From: Pseudalkalibacillus sp045920555
Lineage (GTDB): Bacteria > Bacillota > Bacilli > Bacillales > Fictibacillaceae
Assembly (NCBI RefSeq): GCF_045920555.1
Contig: NZ_CP174509.1
Coordinates: 930,001 to 994,000 of the forward strand
Length of the DNA: 64,000 nt
Reading direction: 5' to 3'
The notes below the pieces were generated by a model. It worked only from the letters and a program-made list of their open reading frames with translations, searched no databases and was not told where the DNA came from. Below, in pieces: positions 1 to 8,493 of the stretch. The position numbers and the translations under genes were made by a program. Position 1 is the first letter of the stretch. Each line of letters begins with the position of its first letter.

Positions 1-915
1 AAAGAACCGCAACCAGAAGAATATGGTTATTTTCGAGAAGGTTTGATTTTATTCACCTATTTACATTTGGCTGCAGAACCTGCTTTGACAAAAGCCCTTC
101 TTGATAAAAAAGTAGTAAGCATCGCTTATGAAACGATCCAATTAGAGGATCGAAGCCTGCCGTTATTGACCCCGATGAGTGAAGTCGCAGGTAGGATGGC
201 TGCCCAGGTCGGGGCACAGTTTCTCGCGAAAACCCATGGGGGTCAAGGAGTTCTGCTAAGCGGGATACCTGGGGTTAGACGTGGTAAAGTTTCCATCATC
301 GGCGGTGGCGTCGTCGGATTGAATGTCGCAAAATTAGCTGTCGGTTTCGGTGCCGACGTAACCGTTATCGATCTCAATCCTGAAAGATTACGGCAGCTGG
401 ATAATATCTTTGGTAATGCCATCAATACGTTGATGTCCAACCCGCTGAACATCGCAGAAGCTGTTGCGGAGTCGGACCTTGTTATAGGGGCGGTACTTAT
501 TCCTGGTGCCAAAGCGCCTAAACTGGTTGCCGAAGAGATGGTTAAAACGATGAAGGACGGAGCCGTTATCGTGGATGTAGCCATTGATCAGGGAGGTATA
601 TTCGAAACCGTTGATCGGATTACCACGCATGATCAACCGACCTATGAAAAACATGGTGTCGTCCATTATGCGGTGGCGAACATGCCAGGTGCAGTACCCA
701 AAACGTCGACGATTGGCCTGACCAACGTAACCGTCCCATACGCACTGGAAATCGCGAGAAAAGGGTATGCGCAAGCTAGCCTTGAGAATGAGGCGATTCT
801 GAAAGGAATCAATACACTGGACGGAGTATTGACGCATCAAGCAGTCGCTGACGCTCACGGATTGGAATTCCAACCCGCTGTGACCCTTTTGTCTGAAAAA
901 ACATTGGCTGTCTAA
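1..915 (+). CDS. ald: Alanine dehydrogenase (5' end outside window)
   Basis: Converts L-alanine and NAD+ to pyruvate, ammonia and NADH in the cytoplasm. The frame is open from base 1, so about 70 N-terminal residues of the usual 370-380 are missing. The visible part carries the NAD-binding Rossmann signature GGGVVGLNVAKLAVGFGA (roughly residues 87-105 of the visible part), then ADVTVIDLN and the family-typical VANMPGAVPKTST segment. It is followed after 43 bases by an aminotransferase gene on the same strand, which suggests co-transcription. In that context alanine is probably the product of a pyruvate-dependent transamination, and this enzyme regenerates pyruvate. Family assignment is firm; the pathway role is inferred. 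Confidence 0.95.
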   Translation, partial: KEPQPEEYGYFREGLILFTYLHLAAEPALTKALLDKKVVSIAYETIQLEDRSLPLLTPMSEVAGRMAAQVGAQFLAKTHGGQGVLLSGIPGVRRGKVSIIGGGVVGLNVAKLAVGFGADVTVIDLNPERLRQLDNIFGNAINTLMSNPLNIAEAVAESDLVIGAVLIPGAKAPKLVAEEMVKTMKDGAVIVDVAIDQGGIFETVDRITTHDQPTYEKHGVVHYAVANMPGAVPKTSTIGLTNVTVPYALEIARKGYAQASLENEAILKGINTLDGVLTHQAVADAHGLEFQPAVTLLSEKTLAV

Positions 916-958
916 AAGGTCAGTCTTACGGAAGATGTTAAAAAAGGAGTGTCTACCA

Positions 959-2323
959 ATGTTGCTGAAAACGAAGCATATCAACCTGAAAACCGAACTG
1001 CCAGGTCCAAAATCGCGTGCCCTTTTAAAACGTAAGGAAGAAAATGTTCCACGCGGACCCTTCAATACATCCCCTTCGTTCATCGAAAAAGGGGAAGGAG
1101 CGATCATTACCGATATTGACGGCAATACTTTGATCGATCTCGCGGGCGCCATTGGATCTTTGAATACGGGGCACTGTCCACCTACTGTCGTCAAGGCGGT
1201 CCAGGAACAAGTGGAAAAGTTTATCCATCCTTGTTTCCATGTAGCCATGTATGAACCATACATCGAACTCGCAGAGAAATTGAACTCGCTCACTCCTGGT
1301 AATTTTAAAAAGAAGACCTTCTTCCTCAATTCCGGGGCAGAAGCGGTGGAAAATGCAGTTAAAATCGCACGTAAATATACCGGCAGAAGAGCAATCGTAT
1401 CCTTCGAACGGGGTTATCATGGAAGGACTTCTATGACGATGGCATTGACCAGTAAAGTGAATCCATATAAGAACGGGTTCGGGCCATTTCCTGCCGATAC
1501 GTACAAAGTACGTCACCCATATTATTATCGAAAGCCTGAAGGGATGACGGACGATCAATTGGATGACTACCTGTTGAAACAATTCAAAGATTTCTTCCTC
1601 GGTGAGGTGCCGCCTGAAGATATCGCCGCTTTCATCCTAGAGCCGATCCAGGGTGAAGGTGGATTCATCGTCCCTTCGAAGCGATTTGTCCAAGGTGTAC
1701 GGGAAATTTGCAGGGAACACGGCATTTTATTCATTTCGGATGAGGTACAGACGGGATTCGGCAGGACTGGAAAAATGTTCGCCTCGGAGCATTTCGACAT
1801 TGATCCTGATCTGATCACGATGTCCAAATCGATTGCAGCAGGTCTTCCAATCAGTGCAGTGACAGGAAGAGCGGAAATCATGGAAGCACCAAGCCCGGGA
1901 GAAATCGGTGGTACCTATGGTGGAAGCCCGCTTGGATGTGTAGCTGCTCTTGAAGTGATCAAGTTATTGGAGGAGCAGGACTTGATATCAAGAGCCAACG
2001 AAATCGGCGAGCTTATCAAAAACCGTTTCAAAGAAATGCGGGATAAAACAGATGTGATCGGCGATATCAGAGGTCTCGGTGCGATGACAGCGATGGAAAT
2101 CGTCAAAGACCAACATTCAAAGGAACCTGACAAAGTATTGACGGGGAAGATCATCACTGAATGTAACCGTCGCGGCGTCGTCATCCTTGGCGCTGGATTA
2201 TATGGAAATGTCATACGGACATTATGTCCGCTTGTCATCACAGACGAGCAATTGAATGAGGCGCTCAATGTCATCGGACAAGTCATTGAAGATGTTGTGA
2301 AGGAACAAAATAAGGGGGAATAG
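959..2323 (+). CDS. Class III PLP-dependent aminotransferase (GabT-like, omega-amino acid)
   Basis: Predicted to move an omega-amino group (GABA, beta-alanine or similar) onto a keto acid. Length 454 aa is normal for GabT-type enzymes. Visible landmarks are the FFLNSGAEAVENAVKIAR substrate/PLP region, SFERGYHGRTSMTMALT, the ISDEVQTGFGRTGKMFASEH segment with the PLP-nitrogen-contacting Asp, and the Schiff-base lysine in TMSKSIAAGLP. The start at 959 is chosen because AAGGAGT at 944-950 sits 8 bases upstream; an in-frame ATG at 935 lacks a site. It is preceded by ald and followed after 2 bases by an aldehyde dehydrogenase. The ald neighbour suggests pyruvate as amino acceptor, but substrate specificity cannot be read from sequence. 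Confidence 0.9.
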   Translation: MLLKTKHINLKTELPGPKSRALLKRKEENVPRGPFNTSPSFIEKGEGAIITDIDGNTLIDLAGAIGSLNTGHCPPTVVKAVQEQVEKFIHPCFHVAMYEPYIELAEKLNSLTPGNFKKKTFFLNSGAEAVENAVKIARKYTGRRAIVSFERGYHGRTSMTMALTSKVNPYKNGFGPFPADTYKVRHPYYYRKPEGMTDDQLDDYLLKQFKDFFLGEVPPEDIAAFILEPIQGEGGFIVPSKRFVQGVREICREHGILFISDEVQTGFGRTGKMFASEHFDIDPDLITMSKSIAAGLPISAVTGRAEIMEAPSPGEIGGTYGGSPLGCVAALEVIKLLEEQDLISRANEIGELIKNRFKEMRDKTDVIGDIRGLGAMTAMEIVKDQHSKEPDKVLTGKIITECNRRGVVILGAGLYGNVIRTLCPLVITDEQLNEALNVIGQVIEDVVKEQNKGE

Positions 2324-2325
2324 TA

Positions 2326-3762
2326 ATGGAGACGACAATAGTGAAAAAAAATCTATACATCAACGGAAAGTGGATTGAAACAGAAAGGTACACACCTCTT
2401 TATTCTCCCTTCAGTGAAGAACAGATTGCAGATATCCCTGAGGGCACTGTAGAAGACGTTAACAAGGCGATCATTGCCGCTGAGGGTGCAAGAACAGCGT
2501 TAAGAAAAATGCCTGCCCATCAACGTGCGTTTGTTCTTGAAAAGATTGCGTCTTTGATGGAAGAACGATCCGAAGAAGCAGCACGTATCATCGCACTGGA
2601 AGCTTCAAAGCCGATCAATACAGCAAGAGGTGAGATCGCACGTACCATCCAGACGTATAAGTTTGCAGCAGAGGAAGCGAAACGGATAGAAGGAAAAACG
2701 ATACCGTTGGATGCCGCGCCTGGAGGAGAAAAACGCCTCGCATATACTGTAAGAGAACCGATCGGTGTAGTAGCTGCGATCACTCCATTTAATTTTCCTA
2801 TGAATCTCGTCGCGCATAAAGTTGGACCAGCTATTGCAGCTGGAAATCCTGTCATTCTGAAGCCTGCCAACCAAACGCCGTTGTCCGCCTTTTTTCTGGC
2901 AGAACTGATCGAAGCTGCAGGCTTGCCAGCAGGCGGGTTCAATATCGTCACCGGAAAGGGAAGTGTAATTGGTGAGGCTCTTGTTACAGATGACCGGGTG
3001 AAAGCCGTCACGTTCACCGGAAGCCCAGAAGTAGGAATTGGAATCAGGAATAAAGCTGGCCTGAAAAAAGTGACATTAGAATTGGGATCGAATTCCGGGG
3101 TCATCGTGGATGAAAATGTCGACCTTGAAAAAATCATTCCAAGGGCAGTACAGGGCGCATTTGCATTCCAGGGGCAGGTCTGTATCTCTTTGCAACGAAT
3201 TTATGTACATGAGGCTATTTATGAAACATTTGTTCAAAATTTTGTGGCTGAAACAGAAAAATTAGTTGTGGGAAATCCTCTGGATGAAGACACGGATGTA
3301 GCAGCTATGATTTCAGGACATGATCTTGATCGCAGTCTGGCCTGGATACAAGAAGCCGTAAATGCTGGTGCTGAAGTGGCATACGGTGGAAATGCAGAAG
3401 GAAATGCACTTGCCCCGACAGTCATATTACATGCAGATTCGAAGGTCAAAGTGTCGTGTCAAGAAGTATTCGCACCGATCGTCGTCATTAATCGCATCTC
3501 TTCCATTGACCAAGGGATATCCTTGTTGAACGATTCACGTTATGGCCTGCAGGCTGGAATTTACACGAGGGATATCAATGCAGGATTGGATGCAGCGGAT
3601 CAACTGGAAGTCGGAGGTGTTTTGATCAACGATATCCCTACCTTCCGAGTCGACCATATGCCCTATGGCGGAGTCAAAGAAAGCGGGAAAGGACGTGAAG
3701 GTCTGAAGTATGCGATAGAAGAGATGACAGAAATGAAGCTGGTCATCATCAACCGGAATTGA
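2326..3762 (+). CDS. Aldehyde dehydrogenase, NAD(P)-dependent (semialdehyde dehydrogenase-like)
   Basis: Oxidises an aldehyde to the acid; in this operon most likely the semialdehyde made by the preceding aminotransferase. It has 478 aa and the full family architecture: AAITPFNFPMNLVAHK and ILKPANQTPLSAF (cofactor binding), VTFTGSPEVG, the general-base Glu in TLELGSNSGVIV, the catalytic Cys in FQGQVCISLQRIYV, and CQEVFAPIVVI near the C-terminus. The start follows a GGGGGA site at 2314-2319 and lies 2 bases after the aminotransferase stop, so the two are translationally close. The motif GSNS replaces the commoner GGKN near the active site, seen in several ALDH subfamilies. Exact substrate is unknown. 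Confidence 0.92.
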   Translation: METTIVKKNLYINGKWIETERYTPLYSPFSEEQIADIPEGTVEDVNKAIIAAEGARTALRKMPAHQRAFVLEKIASLMEERSEEAARIIALEASKPINTARGEIARTIQTYKFAAEEAKRIEGKTIPLDAAPGGEKRLAYTVREPIGVVAAITPFNFPMNLVAHKVGPAIAAGNPVILKPANQTPLSAFFLAELIEAAGLPAGGFNIVTGKGSVIGEALVTDDRVKAVTFTGSPEVGIGIRNKAGLKKVTLELGSNSGVIVDENVDLEKIIPRAVQGAFAFQGQVCISLQRIYVHEAIYETFVQNFVAETEKLVVGNPLDEDTDVAAMISGHDLDRSLAWIQEAVNAGAEVAYGGNAEGNALAPTVILHADSKVKVSCQEVFAPIVVINRISSIDQGISLLNDSRYGLQAGIYTRDINAGLDAADQLEVGGVLINDIPTFRVDHMPYGGVKESGKGREGLKYAIEEMTEMKLVIINRN

Positions 3763-3797
3763 ACTTGATAACTTTTGATTGAAAGGATACTGATTTT

Positions 3798-4910
3798 ATG
3801 ATCAAGCATCTGAAGCTAAAAGGTACACCAAGGGAAATTGGAAGGAGCCATGGAGAGGAAGGTAGAGAGCAAGTTTTGCAGAGCCTATCCACCTATGAAT
3901 CTTTATTTTATGGATACAGTAAAATTAGTTGGAAACAGGCGAGAGAAGCAGCGTTTACACACTTGGACGCCATCGAAAAATACAACCTCGATTTCATTGA
4001 GGAAATGGAAGGAATCGCGGAAGGGGCCGGAGTTGATTTTGAAGACATCCTTGCGTTGAATGCAAGAAGTGAGATCGCCCTTGCCAATTACTCCAGCCAA
4101 AGCAAAAGCTTCAGTGACGGATGCACAGCAATCGGCATCACACCTCCGCTTGCAAACGATACGATCCTTGCGCAGAACTGGGATTGGAAGGCTGCTCAAA
4201 TCAAAAGCCTCTTATTGTTGGATATCGAGCAGGAAGGAAAGCCTTCGATCCAGATGGTCACGGAAGGGGGGATCATTGGCAAGATCGGATATAATTCTGC
4301 CGGGGTAGGTGTCTGCCTGAATGCCTTGCTGACGAATAAAAAGAGCGATCAAGTCCCAATCCATCTTGGTTTGAGAAGTGTATTGAACTCGAGATCTTTA
4401 CATGAAGCCGTTTCGAAAATAAAAGACGGACTGATGGCATCGAGCGCCAACTTCATGATCGGTAGTGATCAAGGTGAGGGTAGAGCGATGGTTGCCAACT
4501 ATGAAGTTTCCCCGTTCGGCATTGATATGTTGACATCCGAGGACGGAAAGGTAGTACACACCAATCACATTTGTTCATATCGGATTTTAGAAAAAGTAGA
4601 AGACCGAAACGAGTTCAAATTTGATGACTCCCTTATCCGTAAAAACAGAGCCGAGCAATTGATCCATTCGAAAGTACATTTAAGGGAAACAATTGACACA
4701 GACGCTTTCAAGGTCTGGTTGTCCGATAAATTCAATGCACCCAACTCGATCAATCATTATGAAAACAAAAGAGCTCCTGAGCATCGTCGTATGGAAACGG
4801 TCTTTTCTATCATCATGAACCTGACGGAACGGAGCATGGAGCTATGTATCGGAAACGCAGATAAAACGAAATACACCCGCTACGATCTTTTGGCACCTAC
4901 TTCTGCTTAA
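3798..4910 (+). CDS. C45 family autoproteolytic acyltransferase/hydrolase
   Basis: Resembles the acyl-CoA:6-aminopenicillanic acid acyltransferase (peptidase C45) family of Ntn hydrolases, which cleave or form amide bonds. Length is 370 aa. The conserved features are the N-terminal GTPREIGRSHGEE, an NARSEIA segment, and the DGCTAIG motif whose Cys becomes the N-terminal nucleophile after self-cleavage, followed by the ILAQNWDW segment. The GAAAGGAT site at 3780-3787 precedes ATG 3798. It is the last gene of the ald-aminotransferase-aldehyde dehydrogenase run, 35 bases downstream. A plausible role is release of an amino acid from an N-acyl conjugate to feed the aminotransferase, or a detoxifying acylation. 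This is inference from context. Confidence 0.85.
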   Translation: MIKHLKLKGTPREIGRSHGEEGREQVLQSLSTYESLFYGYSKISWKQAREAAFTHLDAIEKYNLDFIEEMEGIAEGAGVDFEDILALNARSEIALANYSSQSKSFSDGCTAIGITPPLANDTILAQNWDWKAAQIKSLLLLDIEQEGKPSIQMVTEGGIIGKIGYNSAGVGVCLNALLTNKKSDQVPIHLGLRSVLNSRSLHEAVSKIKDGLMASSANFMIGSDQGEGRAMVANYEVSPFGIDMLTSEDGKVVHTNHICSYRILEKVEDRNEFKFDDSLIRKNRAEQLIHSKVHLRETIDTDAFKVWLSDKFNAPNSINHYENKRAPEHRRMETVFSIIMNLTERSMELCIGNADKTKYTRYDLLAPTSA

Positions 4911-4937
4911 TACAGCTTTGTTACCAGCCAGTTATGC

Positions 4938-5030
4938 TGAATTATCGGACAAACCTCATAATATTGAAGATGAACCTATCTTTTTGCCGGACGACCTGCA
5001 AAATTCAGCGGACAAAAACTAATATATACG
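4938..5030. repeat. Degenerate 21-bp-period intergenic repeat (CGGAC type)
   Basis: CGGAC occurs at 4946, 4988 and 5009. The spacings are 42 and 21, and a decayed unit at the expected 4967 position keeps only the AACCT part. The repeat lies between the C45 gene stop and the shared terminator. It has the same period as repeats at 19.7, 38.25 and 40.1 kb, although the unit sequence differs. No coding potential is seen here. Confidence 0.55.
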
Positions 5031-5082
5031 GATATCATTAAATGACAGCAATGCTTGTAGTTGAATGAACAAAATAAAATGA

Positions 5083-5114
5083 GGGCTGCCACTAAAGAAT
5101 GGCAGCCCCTTTTT
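5083..5114. terminator. Intrinsic terminator between convergent genes
   Basis: GGGCTGCC at 5083-5090 pairs perfectly with GGCAGCCC at 5101-5108, with a 10-base loop and a T-run CTTTTT on the plus strand. It ends the ald-C45 operon and may also serve the minus-strand acyltransferase. Confidence 0.85.
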
Positions 5115-5170
5115 CAAGTCGAAATACACATTATTTCCCAGGTAATTCTCGGATCATGTCGAAACTTACC

Positions 5171-6190
5171 CTATGAGACATCTGCTGTTTTTTTGTTCAT
5201 ATATCGTTGTAGCAGATGAGTCTTAAGTTCAATTAACGGTTGTGCAAGTGTAATGATCGGTTTTGATGCCAAAAACAATGTTACGATTGCCGCTAGGGCC
5301 AATAATACAAAGTAGTTTCCTGACTCACCTACTAAGTCATAAAACGGTGACAACTCGAACAATTTCACGATGAATCCATGCAACAAGTATACATAAAGCG
5401 TTCTTGTTCCTAGATGTGTAAAGAACATTTTCCTTCTAGGCACTATAGCCATGAAGCTGAATGTAGCAAGCGCCATCAATCCGTACATCAATAGACGGAT
5501 AAACCATGCCTGCCCTAATTGTACCCCCAATTCTTCATATGAGGATGAAGCAAGCAACCAATCCTTTGCTTCTTGCGGGAAGTAGAAGTAATAGCTTACA
5601 AACATCCCGACTAAGATCATTCCGGCTGCAATTCTTTTTTCAGGCCGCAGGATAGTAGAAAAGTGTTCTTTTCTCAACAGGTAGCCGCCAAGGAATACCG
5701 GGAAGAATACAAAGGTTCTCGACAGACTGAAATATGTTCCGATATCCTGGATATAACCTGCAAAAACACCGATCGTCAATGCCACAATCATCATTACGGC
5801 TGGATGCTTCAGCTTGATGAATAGAAGCAGCAGTATATTCCAGAGCACCATACTCAATAAGAACCAGAGAGTCCAATATGGATCGAACAGAGTCAAGGTT
5901 TCCTTTCCATTCCAAATTCTATGCAGAACGAAATAAATAAGCTGGAAAATGAAATAAGGTATCAAGATGTTTCTGACAATCTTTTTTAAATAGCCCTTCT
6001 TCATAATGCCCTTCGAGAAGAATCCGCCTATAAGAATGAATGCAGGCATATGGAAGGTGTAGATAAAGTTGTATACTGTATATAAAGCTTCACTATCACC
6101 TTTGTGCGGACTTATGAAGTGTCCAAATACAACGAGAAAAATTAATATGAATTTAGCATTGTCAAAGTAGGATTCACGTTTCTTACTCAT
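5171..6190 (-). CDS. Membrane acyltransferase, acyltransferase-3 / fucose 4-O-acetylase type
   Basis: Predicted integral membrane O-acyltransferase that modifies a sugar or envelope polymer. The protein has 339 aa. It starts MSKKRESYFDNAKFILIFLV, a typical opening of acyltransferase-3 proteins, followed by FGHFISPH with the family histidine and about ten hydrophobic segments (for example residues 12-30, 60-85 and 115-140). The start at 6190 was chosen because GGAGG lies 9 bases upstream; a longer frame beginning at 6319 adds 43 residues without a site and without family similarity. It is a monocistronic unit. The acceptor is unknown. Confidence 0.8.
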   Translation of the reverse strand: MSKKRESYFDNAKFILIFLVVFGHFISPHKGDSEALYTVYNFIYTFHMPAFILIGGFFSKGIMKKGYLKKIVRNILIPYFIFQLIYFVLHRIWNGKETLTLFDPYWTLWFLLSMVLWNILLLLFIKLKHPAVMMIVALTIGVFAGYIQDIGTYFSLSRTFVFFPVFLGGYLLRKEHFSTILRPEKRIAAGMILVGMFVSYYFYFPQEAKDWLLASSSYEELGVQLGQAWFIRLLMYGLMALATFSFMAIVPRRKMFFTHLGTRTLYVYLLHGFIVKLFELSPFYDLVGESGNYFVLLALAAIVTLFLASKPIITLAQPLIELKTHLLQRYMNKKTADVS

Positions 6191-6397
6191 GATAAGGGCC
6201 TCCAAGTTGCAAAATGTTTTTCTAGAATACATACCAAAAAAGAAGTATGCTGATAAACTATCATACCCCTTAAATTTTAAAATGAATCGGATGTCATAGA
6301 AATTATTCGGAGTTGTCATGTGTTTTTGGAGGTACGTAAATCAGTTTTAACAGTTGTGAAAACAATGTAACAAACGTAATGGAAGTGAGGGTATAAT

Positions 6398-7315
6398 ATG
6401 GAAAAACCCTATTATGAAATAATGATAGAAGGACCGTTTTCCTTCAATTACACTTTTCGGAGGCATCATCGTACAACAGAAACATTAAAACCGATGGTAA
6501 TCGATCAAGAGACCAAAAGATTCATAAAGTGGATCTACCTTGGAGAAACGCCCTTCTTATTGGATGCAAAAGTCAAGAAGCAGGACGGCAAGGTTTATAT
6601 TGTGCCCAATACTGAAGATAACACTGAAAATCGCTCTTTGAAAGAATATTTATCAAGAATGTTGGGTGTAGATAATTCCTTGGATGAGTTCTATCATACC
6701 TTCAAAGACAATGAAAAAATTGCAATGTTGACTGATGAATTTCATGGGATGAGAGTCCTGGCAAACCCTGATCTATTTGAGGTGGTGGTCGATACGATCA
6801 TAGGTCAGCAAATCAATCTTACATTTGCGGCTACCTTGAAAGAACGGCTCATTCGTCTTGCTGGGGATGTTAAGACTTTTGAGGGAGTTGACCTCTATTT
6901 ATTCCCGCGTCCAGAAACTGTTGCACAGCTGGAATATGATCAGCTTCGTGAGCTTTCATTTAGTCAAAGGAAAGCAGAATACATCATTGATTTTGCAAGG
7001 AATGTTGTAAATGGAAACATAGACTTTGAGCGGTTGTGGACAAGTTCGAACGATGAAATTATCAATGAATTGCTTCAATACAGAGGAATTGGAAGATGGA
7101 CAATAGAATGTTTAATGTTATTCGGGTTGAATCGTCCTGACGTATTACCCGCTGCAGACATCGGACTACGTAATGCGGTGAGAGAGATTTACAAATTAGA
7201 CTTGCAGCCAAGAACAGAAGAAGTACAATTATTGGCAGAAAAAGAAAACTGGGGGCCATGGGCAGGTTATATCACATTCTACATGTGGCAATATCTGAAC
7301 ATGGTTTCTAAATAA
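6398..7315 (+). CDS. DNA-3-methyladenine glycosylase II (AlkA type)
   Basis: Base-excision repair enzyme that removes alkylated purines. The 305-aa protein has an N-terminal AlkA-like domain (1-110), then the helix-hairpin-helix GPD fold. FEVVVDTIIGQQINLTFA is the conserved helical segment, LLQYRGIGRWTIECLMLFGL is the hairpin, and the catalytic Asp lies in LPAADIGLRNAV about 20 residues later, as expected. ATG 6398 follows a GGAAGTGAGG purine-rich site. The gene stands alone between a membrane acyltransferase and a cell-wall gene on the opposite strand. No Ada-type regulator is nearby. Confidence 0.9.
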   Translation: MEKPYYEIMIEGPFSFNYTFRRHHRTTETLKPMVIDQETKRFIKWIYLGETPFLLDAKVKKQDGKVYIVPNTEDNTENRSLKEYLSRMLGVDNSLDEFYHTFKDNEKIAMLTDEFHGMRVLANPDLFEVVVDTIIGQQINLTFAATLKERLIRLAGDVKTFEGVDLYLFPRPETVAQLEYDQLRELSFSQRKAEYIIDFARNVVNGNIDFERLWTSSNDEIINELLQYRGIGRWTIECLMLFGLNRPDVLPAADIGLRNAVREIYKLDLQPRTEEVQLLAEKENWGPWAGYITFYMWQYLNMVSK

Positions 7316-7316
7316 A

Positions 7317-7345
7317 AAAGTTGACCTGAGTGTAGGCCAACTCTT
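7317..7345 (-). terminator. Terminator of the YocH-like gene
   Basis: On the minus strand AGTTGGCCT (7342-7334) pairs with AGGTCAACT, with one mismatch, and is followed by CTTTTTTATTT. The plus-strand side has only a weak T-run, so it mainly serves the minus-strand gene. Confidence 0.75.
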
Positions 7346-7353
7346 CGTTATTA

Positions 7354-8229
7354 TTAGTTTAGAATGGTTACTTCAACTGATTGATTTCCGAAGTTTGTTG
7401 CATCTTCTTCAGATTGCATGTATAAATCAATCTTATTACCGTTGATCGCTCCACCAGTATCCCCTGCAACTGCACGACCATATCCTTCAACATACACCTC
7501 TGTTCCTAGAGGTATGACATCAGGGTCTACTGCAACCACTTTTTGATCTGGATTTGCATTCAAATCAATACCTGTAGCTGTTACACCTGAGCAACCGTCA
7601 CAATTTGCTGTATATGCTGTCGCTTCCATTGTGAGCGATTGTTGTTCTTCATCAGCTGAAGCTTGCTTTGTTTCTGTCGTTTCAGATGCTACTTCTTTTG
7701 GTGCCTCTGCTTCAGCATCTTCTTGAACTGCTTTTTTCAGATTGAATAATGCAGCCTTTGTTTCAGGACCTGCAATACCATCAACTTGTAAGCCATTGGT
7801 TTCTTGATACTCGGTGACAGCTTTTTCAGTCAAAGGACCGAAAATGCCATCAACTTCATAAGTATAAAGCTTCAATTCAGCTAAATGTTTTTGTAAGTGT
7901 TCAACCGCTTTGCCACGGTCTCCACGTTCAATAAGTCCTGTTGCCTCATCCAGTACTTCTGCAGTTTCTTTATCTACAGTCCCGGTAGGGTTAAGGTTAT
8001 AATCATTTTGAAATTCCTTCACGCCTTTTTGGGTGATATCACCGTAGTAACCGGTTGTTTTATCGTAGTCGAAAAATCCTAGTTCTTTCAGGTCCTGTTG
8101 AAGTGTGTGCACATCCTCATGCCACATTTGCTTTTTTAACGGCGTTTCAAGATCTGCCGCTTGAGTTGCTGCTGGTGCAAGTACGGCTGAACCTGCTACT
8201 GCAACAGTCAATGCTGCCTTTTTTAACAT
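7354..8229 (-). CDS. Secreted cell-wall protein: two peptidoglycan-binding domains plus 3D domain (YocH-like)
   Basis: Probable muralytic or wall-remodelling enzyme exported by Sec. Residues 1-24 form a signal peptide ending ATQAA. Two PG_binding_1 repeats follow (about 38-95 and 100-160: DLKELGFFDYDKTTGYYGD and HLAELKLYTYEVDGIFGP), then an acidic linker (165-200) and a C-terminal 3D domain with the three conserved Asp (VAVDPDVIPLG, GDTGGAI, KIDLYM). The 291-aa length fits YocH-type proteins. An AAAGGAGGG site sits 8 bases before the start. WalR-like half-sites lie upstream on the same strand, matching the known WalRK control of B. subtilis yocH. Confidence 0.88.
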   Translation of the reverse strand: MLKKAALTVAVAGSAVLAPAATQAADLETPLKKQMWHEDVHTLQQDLKELGFFDYDKTTGYYGDITQKGVKEFQNDYNLNPTGTVDKETAEVLDEATGLIERGDRGKAVEHLQKHLAELKLYTYEVDGIFGPLTEKAVTEYQETNGLQVDGIAGPETKAALFNLKKAVQEDAEAEAPKEVASETTETKQASADEEQQSLTMEATAYTANCDGCSGVTATGIDLNANPDQKVVAVDPDVIPLGTEVYVEGYGRAVAGDTGGAINGNKIDLYMQSEEDATNFGNQSVEVTILN

Positions 8230-8310
8230 ATAGAGGTTCCCTCCTTTGAAGTTTGGGACGAGTTTTTAACGTCCCAATTGCACATTCTACTAGGCATTTA
8301 TGACATGACG

Positions 8311-8349
8311 ATAATAATGGAGTTACAATGCGATTACGATTAAAATACA
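8311..8349 (-). promoter_or_regulatory. Candidate tandem WalR (YycF) binding array
   Basis: Read on the minus strand, four half-sites stand every 11 bases: TGTATT, CGTAAT, TGTAAC, TATTAT. They compare with the WalR consensus TGTWAH-N5-TGTWAH. One half is perfect and the other three have one mismatch each. The array lies 82-120 bases upstream of the YocH-like start. Half-site matching is direct; binding is inferred. Confidence 0.6.
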
Positions 8350-8363
8350 GCCGCCGGGTTCAA

Positions 8364-8392
8364 TTGTCATATACACCAAAATAAGGTAAAAT
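8364..8392 (+). promoter_or_regulatory. Sigma-A-type promoter for the 175-aa membrane protein gene
   Basis: TTGTCA (8364-8369), a 17-base spacer and TAAAAT (8387-8392), about 100 bases before the 8494 start. It diverges from the WalR-like array. Confidence 0.55.
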
Positions 8393-8493
8393 ACATTATA
8401 TTTAGGCTCTGTTTGTGGATTTTTGGTATATTTCTCTACCATTTCAACTACTGCAAAATTACCGGATAAATTCCGAACAGGAGGGTTGTCCTG

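Noticed and set aside
388..1329. Long antisense reading frame across ald and the aminotransferase
   Set aside because: It mirrors codon bias of two clear genes on the other strand and has no family motifs.
3838..4308. Extra plus-strand frames inside the C45 gene
   Set aside because: Shadow frames; the C45 frame is intact with motif and site.
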